Source of the DNA: a virus
DNA: 20,043 nucleotides
Direction: 5' to 3' (one strand)
Virus record (IMG/VR): IMGVR_UViG_3300011115_000165
Coordinates: 1-20,043 of that record
The notes below the pieces were generated by a model, which saw nothing but the letters and a program-made list of their open reading frames with translations, was not told where the DNA came from and did no database searches. The translations under genes were made by a program, and so were the position numbers. Shown here in pieces: positions 14,409-20,043 of the stretch (position 1 is its first letter; each line of letters begins with the position of its first letter).

Positions 14409-15392
14409 TTAGGTCTGAATTGTTGAGTTCAAGTCATAGACAGCGCCATGAGCTTTCTCATTCTTAACTTTCAAGCCCCACTCACACAAGAGCATACGCT
14501 TCTCGGCATCACCTGTTTTAGCCAGTTCAACTGTCTGGAAGGGACGCAGATAAGCAACTGATGCGTACTCAGGATCAAGCACAAAAACATCACGCTCACG
14601 TTGGAAGCGGTTAGGAACAATACTCACGTTACCGAAATCGGAAACATAAATATCAGCAGCACCAATCAAAGTAGCGGGTTTAGCACCACCATTGATGTTG
14701 AAACGGCTAGAAGCGATACCAGCCATCTTAGACAAGTTCTGCTTGTTAACAGGACCAGCCATAACGATTGTTGGTGAGCCGCCTTCTGTCCACACCTTCT
14801 GAATTACGTCTTTCAGCAATGCTTCGCTGAATGAACGCAAGTTAGTTGTTGTGGCATCTGTACGAGCCGCATCAGGGATAGTAGTGTATGAAGGATCACC
14901 ACCACCAGTACCTTCGTTTGTATTGGTCTTCAAGAAGGCCAACAAGCCAGCAGATTTACGGGCAGCAGATGTAGAACCAGCAGTGGCGGCTTGGTTAGCC
15001 AACATTGTGGAACACATATCACGCTTAATTTCCGCAGATTTTTTGGCCATTTGGTAGCTCAATTCTGAGCGTCTGCCTGCCTTGTCAACAGCTTCCAATG
15101 TACCTGCAATGATTACATCCTTACGGCTAATCTGGGTATAGTTACCCAAACGAACTGTAGCTGTAACAGCAGTGAAAGAAGTGATGTCATCACCCTCGAT
15201 CTGTGCATTGGTTGTGCTGGCAGCAGCCAGGTCATCGGTTTGCCATTCAAAGAATGTATTGGATACGTTCTCACGTCCAATGTTAGACATGAATGGTGTC
15301 TCTTCTGGAGAGATCTGATAAATGACGTTTGAAAGATCTTCCCGTACACCCTTTGCGTCAAATCGGGTGTAGGTGTTTGTAATAGCAGCCAT
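14409..15392 (-). CDS. Major capsid protein, SU10 type (327 aa)
   Basis: The 327-residue protein begins MAAITNTYTRFDAKGVREDL and continues with NVIYQISPEETPFMSNIGRE (22-41), FFEWQTDDLAA (47-57) and YTQISRKDVIIAGT (85-98). Later parts include TIVMAGPVNKQNLSKMAG (208-225), DIYVSDFGNVSIVPNRF (247-263), VFVLDPEYASVAYLRPF (269-285) and LLCEWGLKVKNEKAHG (301-316). This is the pattern of the SU10 major capsid family (also known as DUF5309), an HK97-fold shell protein that forms hexamers and pentamers. The length is normal. It follows the scaffold gene with the ribosome binding site TAAGGACC, whose TAA is the scaffold stop, and is followed by a strong terminator, as expected for the most abundant virion protein. 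Confidence 0.95.
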   Translation of the reverse strand: MAAITNTYTRFDAKGVREDLSNVIYQISPEETPFMSNIGRENVSNTFFEWQTDDLAAASTTNAQIEGDDITSFTAVTATVRLGNYTQISRKDVIIAGTLEAVDKAGRRSELSYQMAKKSAEIKRDMCSTMLANQAATAGSTSAARKSAGLLAFLKTNTNEGTGGGDPSYTTIPDAARTDATTTNLRSFSEALLKDVIQKVWTEGGSPTIVMAGPVNKQNLSKMAGIASSRFNINGGAKPATLIGAADIYVSDFGNVSIVPNRFQRERDVFVLDPEYASVAYLRPFQTVELAKTGDAEKRMLLCEWGLKVKNEKAHGAVYDLNSTIQT

Positions 15393-15401
15393 GATAGGTC
15401 C

Positions 15402-16388
15402 TTAAATAAATTTCTCGAAAAGGGATGCGGCATCTCTGACGCTTCCAGTTTGTGCAAGACGCTTTTTTGCGTTATTTATATCACTAGACTTAGAACTTAC
15501 ACTACCCGCTGAACCAGAGCTAACCATCCTCGGTGCTTTCTTAATCTTCGCTTGGAATTCTGGACGCTTGCTCATCATCTGGTCATACTTCCACGCCTTG
15601 TGAAGCGCAAGTAATGCCCGTGAATCGCTAATGCTATTCAGTTCCTGCTCGGTAAAGCCCAAATTCTGACCATACTCCAATAAAGCCCTACCTTCTGCTT
15701 TAGCTTTCTCTGGAGAACTCCATTCTGGAATCTTCTCTTTCAATATTGCAGTTTCCTGCGCTAAAACATTTTGTATCTGCTTTTGTGATTCAGCTTGATA
15801 CAGTTGTTGAAGTCTCGCTTGCTCTGCTTGGACTGCGAATTTCTGTTGTTGTCTGCGCTGATGTGATGTCCATTGACGGGCATATTCAGTCGGGTCTTCA
15901 ACTTCTAAACGATTCCAATCAGGCTCTGGAGGCTCAAACTCCCGTAATTTATTCTGTAATTGTCCTAACACCTGTGCATATTGTTCACGCTCTCCACGTA
16001 CTTGCTGAAACTCAGACTCGACTAATTTGCGCTCTTCTGCTAGTTTCTGCGTTTTCCGTGTGTAGTCAGCTTCACGTTGATAACCTCGGATAAGTTCTTC
16101 CTTTGGGACTTCGATTTCTTTACCATCAACTTTGACAATAAACTTCTCATCCCTTGGAGCTTCTTCATCTGACTCTTCGTCTTCGCTTCCTACTTCCTCG
16201 GAAGTTTCCTCTGCTTCTTCTTGCAATTCCGCAGATTCCATTTCCTCAGACTCAGATTCAGATTGCTCCTCCTCTGGTTGCGCCTCTGCACCAGTGTCAA
16301 CACCCTCTTGGCTGTCTAGCATAGTAGCAAAGCTTTGCGCTGCTTGATTTACTGTAATCGAACCGACTGCATTTGCGTTATCGGACAT
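15402..16388 (-). CDS. Capsid scaffolding protein (328 aa)
   Basis: The 328-residue product has the make-up of a phage scaffold. A short N-terminus is followed by an extremely acidic stretch (34-82, mostly Glu, Asp and Ser). Then come a small conserved segment FIVKVDGKEIEVPKEELIRG (83-102), long charged helices with coiled-coil potential (about 103-150 and 172-218), and a basic C-terminus containing KIKKAPRM (281-288) and AKKRLAQTGSVRDAASLFEK (307-326). Scaffolds guide capsid assembly around the portal and leave or are degraded before DNA packaging; the basic C-terminal helix usually contacts the capsid protein. It sits directly before the capsid gene and behind the portal region. A clear ribosome binding site, GAGGT, precedes the ATG. 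Confidence 0.88.
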   Translation of the reverse strand: MSDNANAVGSITVNQAAQSFATMLDSQEGVDTGAEAQPEEEQSESESEEMESAELQEEAEETSEEVGSEDEESDEEAPRDEKFIVKVDGKEIEVPKEELIRGYQREADYTRKTQKLAEERKLVESEFQQVRGEREQYAQVLGQLQNKLREFEPPEPDWNRLEVEDPTEYARQWTSHQRRQQQKFAVQAEQARLQQLYQAESQKQIQNVLAQETAILKEKIPEWSSPEKAKAEGRALLEYGQNLGFTEQELNSISDSRALLALHKAWKYDQMMSKRPEFQAKIKKAPRMVSSGSAGSVSSKSSDINNAKKRLAQTGSVRDAASLFEKFI

Positions 16389-16409
16389 ATTTACCTCTTA
16401 GTTTAACAA

Positions 16410-16682
16410 TCATTTGTTTGGGGGTCTACCCCGTCTGCGAACAAGTGCAACTTCTGCCATCTTGCCCGTATCCATAACAGAACGTAGTTTTGCTCTCAGA
16501 ATATCAACTGTTGTGAGAAGCAAATAAGCTTGCTCTCTTATTGGCCCTTCCATTAACTTGGAAGAACGAATCTCACGATAACAGTCATCTTCTATTCGTT
16601 TGAGCATTTCATTCAGAAGCTCATCTTCTAAAAGTAACTTTGCTCTGTCTCCTCTTGCGAGGTTAATTTCTAGATCGTCCAT
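16410..16682 (-). CDS. Small helical protein with AT-hook-like tail (90 aa)
   Basis: The 90-residue protein is mostly helical and charged: EINLARGDRAKLLLEDELLN, EMLKRIEDDCYREIRSSKLM and a central REQAYLLLTTVDILRAKLRS. It ends in VRRRGRPPNK, which contains RGRP, the core of AT-hook DNA-binding motifs. I do not recognise a named family, though small proteins between portal and scaffold are usual in related phages, some of them terminase-associated or head-completion factors. The start follows the portal stop immediately (TAAATG) without a clear ribosome binding site, suggesting coupled translation. DNA binding is suggested by the tail only. Confidence 0.75.
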   Translation of the reverse strand: MDDLEINLARGDRAKLLLEDELLNEMLKRIEDDCYREIRSSKLMEGPIREQAYLLLTTVDILRAKLRSVMDTGKMAEVALVRRRGRPPNK

Positions 16683-18824
16683 TTACATCATTGGTTGTGG
16701 CTGTTGATTACTCATTGCAGCCTGTTGACGGATTAATTCTCGGTCACGATTCATTGCGGCATCTATTTCCGCACTTTGAATTTGTACCCCATATTTCAAT
16801 TCTAACTCATATCTACGCAAAATACCATCTTGTTCAATACGATCACGTTCTCTGTCATCAGACATAATCATTTTCTGACGCTCTAAATCCAATTCAGCCG
16901 CTTTCTTTTGAATATCAGCTTGAATAGCTTGAGCCTGTACTTGAGCCAATGTTTCCTCTGGAGTTGGCTTTGGAGCCTCTGGAGGTGGCATCTGGAAGTC
17001 AGCAGGTAACTGGTTAAAGTAGTTCTGTGAATCCTTGATACCAGCCAGTTGCAACATCTTAGTTAGCGTATTTGTATACTGTGGTATTGTTACAACAGGG
17101 TTATTAGAACCTGTCTTTTCAATCAACATTTCCTGACGCAAAGCCACTTGATTAAGAATATTGATTCTGTCTTCAATAGTGCCATCACCAACGCCAACAT
17201 TAACTGTTACGTCCATATTGGAGTCCCAAGAACGGGGGTCAATCGGCACGAATGTATTACGCAAACGAACCATTCTGGCTCTGTCTTGATTCTCAACAAC
17301 TAACTTCAAGATGCCAGTAAACAACTTACGCAAACCAGTTTCAGCAAAGATACGGGCAATCATCTCAATGTGCTGATGGGCGGCATTGACAGTAGCTGAT
17401 ACTGCGGCTTTGGTAGTGCTTTGAAGAGCATCTGCATCTAGTCCTGCGGCAGCTTTGGAAATGCCTGTACGGGTCTGTTTAATGTCATCCAAGTAGTCAA
17501 GCATTGGGAATGCAGCCTGTCCAACAAATGGAGTCGTAAACGGCTGAACCATGCCTGGCGCTCTCATACGAATCACTGCACCAACTTCAGTATTCAACAC
17601 GTCTTCCATGTTGGCCTGACCTTCAACAATGGCTGTACGGGGATGGATGGCTTGAGCCAAAGAGTCCAAAATGCCACGTTGGACATTTGACTTAATACGC
17701 TGAATATCCATAACCACATCGGCAGGACACATACCAAAAAAGGTATGGGGTTCTGGATCTGGGCAGAAATCAGCAAACTGGCGGTCATCAACAATCTCAT
17801 TGCGGATAACTTTGTTGGCAGTACCAATGGTACAAATTCTACGCATCTCGGCAATGCCATCCCCATCAAAGTCTACCTTTAAGTAGCCTTCAATGTAGAG
17901 AACACTCTTGCTTGATGGATCACCATTGTTTGCTGTACTGATAACTGCAAAAGGATTGCGGGATGTGTACTCTTGATTGTTGTCAAAGTCATTGCCGTTA
18001 CCTGCGGCTTCAACCATTTCATCATAGTCATAACCCATAGCGACTAGATCGGAAACAGTCTTCATAGTTCTGTGACCAACAAAAGTAGCCTCTTCAATAG
18101 ACTTAGCTCTGCGGTCAATCAGGAATTCTTCTGGTGGCAGGGCTTCAATCTTTACTTTGCCAGATTTGATTCTGCGCTTGATCTCCACATCGTACATCAT
18201 GGGTGGTGGAGTCATAATGCCTTGAGCTTGATTCATTGGCTCAGTACCTGGCACTGGATACTCACGCACCGCAGAGATCTCTACGTCTGGATTCTCTGTC
18301 AGCATCATCATGCTTTGCTCATCAAGCATAGAGAATGATTCAGCTTTAACTTCTACAGATTCATCCCACCAGTATTTAATGATTCCGCACTTGCGTACTA
18401 GAGCATCTTTAAAGGCAGAGTGCAGAATCTTAAAGCCAGGGTTATCCCGCTTGAAAATGAAATCTACATAGTCTGTAGCTTGTTCAGCATTCTTAACATC
18501 CTCTGGTCCTTGTGGGGTGAACTCAACCACACGCTCTGGACCAAAGAAGATACGCATCAGGCTTGGCAAGATGCCTTGAACAGTATCACGGACATCCATT
18601 GATACTACTTGTGAACGGCCTTCTTCTTCATCACCAAACGCTTGACCATAATAGTATTCAGTAGCTAATGCACGATTACCACCAATGTCGTCATCAATAA
18701 AGGAAATTGCATCGGTAATCTCAGCAGAGATAACGCCTTGAAGTTCCTCTTCTGACATAACCTCATCTTCTTGCATCTGTCCCTGCAAGGTTTCTGCCAT
18801 CAGCATGGGGTTTTCGTTATTCAT
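16683..18824 (-). CDS. Portal protein (713 aa)
   Basis: At 713 residues this is close to the large portals of P22-like and SU10-like phages. The N-terminal region contains GGNRALATEYYYG (48-60) and MDVRDTVQGILPSLMRIFFG (76-95), then VVEFTPQGPEDVKNAEQATD (99-118), DNPGFKILHSAFKDALV (127-143) and KCGIIKYWWDE (145-155). All are typical of podoviral portals. The central part carries EALPPEEFLIDRRAKSIEEA and GISKAAAGLDADALQ. The last 90 residues are one long charged, Gln-rich helical region (about 624-703) that could form the barrel or crown. Portals form a dodecameric ring at one capsid vertex, through which DNA is packaged and ejected. The ribosome binding site TAAGGAAA overlaps the upstream stop. 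The terminase genes are not in the window and may lie beyond its right edge. Confidence 0.92.
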   Translation of the reverse strand: MNNENPMLMAETLQGQMQEDEVMSEEELQGVISAEITDAISFIDDDIGGNRALATEYYYGQAFGDEEEGRSQVVSMDVRDTVQGILPSLMRIFFGPERVVEFTPQGPEDVKNAEQATDYVDFIFKRDNPGFKILHSAFKDALVRKCGIIKYWWDESVEVKAESFSMLDEQSMMMLTENPDVEISAVREYPVPGTEPMNQAQGIMTPPPMMYDVEIKRRIKSGKVKIEALPPEEFLIDRRAKSIEEATFVGHRTMKTVSDLVAMGYDYDEMVEAAGNGNDFDNNQEYTSRNPFAVISTANNGDPSSKSVLYIEGYLKVDFDGDGIAEMRRICTIGTANKVIRNEIVDDRQFADFCPDPEPHTFFGMCPADVVMDIQRIKSNVQRGILDSLAQAIHPRTAIVEGQANMEDVLNTEVGAVIRMRAPGMVQPFTTPFVGQAAFPMLDYLDDIKQTRTGISKAAAGLDADALQSTTKAAVSATVNAAHQHIEMIARIFAETGLRKLFTGILKLVVENQDRARMVRLRNTFVPIDPRSWDSNMDVTVNVGVGDGTIEDRINILNQVALRQEMLIEKTGSNNPVVTIPQYTNTLTKMLQLAGIKDSQNYFNQLPADFQMPPPEAPKPTPEETLAQVQAQAIQADIQKKAAELDLERQKMIMSDDRERDRIEQDGILRRYELELKYGVQIQSAEIDAAMNRDRELIRQQAAMSNQQPQPMM

Positions 18825-18832
18825 ATATTTCC

Positions 18833-19210
18833 TTATCGAGAACCGATATAAGGGAGGATTCCAGAATTAGTATTCTGTAATAGAGAAGGAATGCCACCAA
18901 CATAATTGTTAGCCATCCCACCATAAGTGTTACCCATTTGGGGAGCCATAAGAGCTTTTTCATCTTCTTTAGGATTGAAAGAATATCTAAATGCTGAGTT
19001 AGCCATGTCACCCATTGTAGAGTTTGGGTTTGTCATGGTGTTATAAACATCCATAGCGGGAGCCATTTGTTGGCTAACTTGGTTTTGTGCAAAGCCGCCA
19101 AGAGTATCACCAAAAGTCATTGGGGCTGCACCGCCACCAATCACTGCCTCAGATCCACCAACTGCTGCTGGCATCAATGACTCCAGAAACGATGCTAATA
19201 AGGCTTCCAT
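18833..19210 (-). CDS. Hypothetical Gly/Met/Asn-rich protein (125 aa)
   Basis: I do not recognise this 125-residue protein. It starts with an amphipathic helix (MEALLASFLESLMPAAVGGS), followed by Gly/Ala-rich sequence, then MAPAMDVYNTMTNPNSTMGD, a small charged part FNPKEDEKALMAPQM and a Gly/Asn-rich end GGMANNYVGGIPSLLQNTN. No membrane helix or catalytic motif is visible. It begins immediately after the stop of the cysteine-rich gene (TAAATG), and its stop is part of the portal ribosome binding site, so it is part of the head operon. Compositionally it resembles small internal virion or head proteins, but no role can be assigned. Confidence 0.65.
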   Translation of the reverse strand: MEALLASFLESLMPAAVGGSEAVIGGGAAPMTFGDTLGGFAQNQVSQQMAPAMDVYNTMTNPNSTMGDMANSAFRYSFNPKEDEKALMAPQMGNTYGGMANNYVGGIPSLLQNTNSGILPYIGSR

Positions 19211-19651
19211 TTAATCTTCCTCATCTTCCATGTCGTATTCTGTTTTAGCCATCATCAACATATTCTGTTGGCTCTTGGTCATCTTCTTGGTAATAGGGCC
19301 ACCAGATAACCATGCTGAACAGGTACGTGCGCCAGCGCACTTAAAGTCAAACAGTTCACAGTAGCCAAGATTAGCCGCACCCTGTACATCTTTGGCATAG
19401 CCATCAGTCTCTTCATCTATACCTTTTAGGATGCAGGCTTCCATCTCTGGTGTCTGGATAAAGGCAGCGCAGTTGCCACAACGCATGGTCTGGGCTTCTT
19501 CAACATCTGTTTGCCACTCATCTGCTCTCTTCATCCAGAAGTCTACATTGTCTTCATCTGGGTTAGCAGGACCATAGCCCACGTTCTTAAATGCCCAATC
19601 ACGGGCTTTTAGGTTGGCCTTGATGTCATAAGTGGCTATAGGACATTTCAT
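19211..19651 (-). CDS. Cysteine-rich protein with HiPIP-like cysteine pattern (146 aa)
   Basis: The 146-residue protein has an N-terminal charged region (1-55) and seven cysteines (3, 58, 61, 73, 98, 105, 111). Four of them recall the cluster ligands of high-potential iron-sulfur proteins: CGNCAAF (58-64), YCELF (97-101) and TCSAW (110-114). In purple-bacterial HiPIPs the equivalents are C-x2-C-x-F, GC-x-LF and WC-x-SW, with 13 residues between the last two cysteines; here 12 residues separate them. The gap between the second and third ligand is longer here (36 residues). The C-terminus is acidic. It may bind a 4Fe-4S cluster or zinc. There is no twin-arginine or other signal peptide, unlike periplasmic HiPIPs. 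It lies four bases after the DUF6321-like gene. Coding is certain; cofactor and role are inferred. Confidence 0.75.
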   Translation of the reverse strand: MKCPIATYDIKANLKARDWAFKNVGYGPANPDEDNVDFWMKRADEWQTDVEEAQTMRCGNCAAFIQTPEMEACILKGIDEETDGYAKDVQGAANLGYCELFDFKCAGARTCSAWLSGGPITKKMTKSQQNMLMMAKTEYDMEDEED

Positions 19652-19655
19652 ATGT

Positions 19656-19907
19656 TTACCATTTTACTTTGTTTGCCCAATATGCAGCACTCATTTTGCC
19701 TTTGGCAATGTTCTGAGCATGACGGGCTTTAAATGCTTCGTTTCTTTTAGTCCCATCAGGACTGCCAGAAACACCTTGTTGACCAAAGCGAATTAGCTTC
19801 ACTTCGTCACCAGACTTAGCCAATACTGCATGGCTTTTCTCTGGATGACCAGGAGTCCTCTTTGGTTTGTTGTAACCAGAGAATTCTTCTGATCCTCGCT
19901 TAATCAT
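19656..19907 (-). CDS. Small basic phage protein, possibly DUF6321 (83 aa)
   Basis: The 83-residue basic protein starts MIKRGSEEFSGYNKPKRTPG and contains KSHAVLAKSGDEVKLIRFGQ and GVSGSPDGTKRNEAFKARHA, ending in KMSAAYWANKVKW. I know this pattern from podoviral genomes, where it is usually placed near terminase and portal genes; the name DUF6321 is from memory. There are no cysteines or membrane segments. The many Lys, Arg and His residues could suit DNA or RNA contact. The start overlaps the stop of the upstream small gene (ATGA). Function is unknown. Confidence 0.78.
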   Translation of the reverse strand: MIKRGSEEFSGYNKPKRTPGHPEKSHAVLAKSGDEVKLIRFGQQGVSGSPDGTKRNEAFKARHAQNIAKGKMSAAYWANKVKW

Positions 19908-20043
19908 TTCTTTTTAGCAGTCTTAGCTGCTTGTTTAAAGTCTTTGGCAGTAGGTGCGCCCTTACTACCTACTGGACGCATCTTCTCTTTAGAGCCAGCC
20001 TTGATACGCTCTTGCTTGGCATGAATATTAGCGTATAGACCTT
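19904..20043 (-). CDS. Small lysine-rich conserved phage protein (5' end missing)
   Basis: The last 45 residues of a gene whose start lies beyond the right edge are visible, beginning GLYANIHAKQERIKAGSKEK. The rest reads MRPVGSKGAPTAKDFKQAAK and TAKKK. The pattern GLYANIHAK-x-x-RI-x-x-GS followed by GSKGAPT-x-x-DF is common in small proteins of 45-55 residues found near terminase or portal genes in podoviruses. The codon before Gly ends in AA, so Gly is not directly preceded by the ATG; one or more residues are missing. It is strongly basic and has no known function. Its TGA overlaps the start of the following gene (ATGA). Confidence 0.8.
   Translation of the reverse strand, partial: GLYANIHAKQERIKAGSKEKMRPVGSKGAPTAKDFKQAAKTAKKK

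Noticed and set aside
16132-16347. Ser-rich plus-strand frame opposite the acidic scaffold region
   Set aside because: Runs of Glu/Asp/Ser codons give Ser-rich antisense frames automatically; no independent coding evidence.
16389-16409. Possible promoter in the 21-base gap before the scaffold gene
   Set aside because: The gap is filled by the GAGGT ribosome binding site and the end of the preceding gene; no convincing -10/-35 or phage-type promoter sequence is seen there or in other gaps.
17594-17869. Alternative minus-strand frames inside the portal and other genes
   Set aside because: They are fully contained in long, recognisable genes in another frame and have Leu/Trp/Cys-rich shadow composition.

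Overview
The window is a 20 kb piece of a tailed double-stranded DNA phage genome, cut from the virion-structure module. All 23 genes I can support lie on the minus strand, so transcription runs from high to low coordinates. Adjacent genes overlap by a few bases or are separated by at most 21 bases, except at one intrinsic terminator. The capsid, portal and adaptor proteins resemble the SU10-like (kuravirus-like) short-tailed phages, so I read this as a podovirus-type virus. No integrase, repressor, tRNA or bacterial gene is visible. The Shine-Dalgarno sequences and a peptidoglycan-cutting virion enzyme point to a bacterial host, but nothing identifies it. The moderately AT-rich composition and long Ala/Gln/Asn-rich proteins recall environmental (aquatic, metagenome-type) phages; that is an impression, not evidence.

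In transcription order, the right end (20043 to about 18833) holds four small genes: the end of a lysine-rich protein, a small protein that may belong to DUF6321, a cysteine-rich protein whose cysteine pattern resembles high-potential iron-sulfur proteins, and an unknown Gly/Met-rich protein. The head module follows: portal (18824), a 90-residue protein with an AT-hook-like tail, scaffold (16388) and SU10-type major capsid protein (15392). A strong rho-independent terminator sits directly behind the capsid gene.

After the terminator come a 104-residue conserved phage protein, a GT-A-like glycosyltransferase, the SU10-type adaptor, a Gp80-like tail protein, a 143-residue protein built from five exact-length 20-residue repeats, a GGTG-repeat tail protein, a six-repeat tail fibre (657 aa), a tail assembly chaperone-like protein, a holin-like membrane protein and a C1q-like tail protein. 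Next are a tail nozzle-like protein (491 aa) and a small GNAT-like protein.

The left end carries three probable internal virion or ejection proteins. The first is a 1146-residue repeat protein with an 11-residue periodicity over about 540 residues, including a 442-residue stretch without a charged residue. The second is a 515-residue unknown. The third is a protein with an N-terminal soluble lytic transglycosylase domain that runs off the left edge.

The order supports this working model: scaffold and portal build the procapsid; adaptor and nozzle build the short tail; fibre proteins bind the host, with the chaperone helping them fold; and the transglycosylase and long repeat protein are ejected to open and perhaps line a path through the cell wall. 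The most unusual feature is the uncharged 11-residue-repeat protein, followed by the HiPIP-like cysteine protein and the 5 x 20-residue repeat protein. I see no convincing promoter. No stretch above 300 bases lacks a gene.
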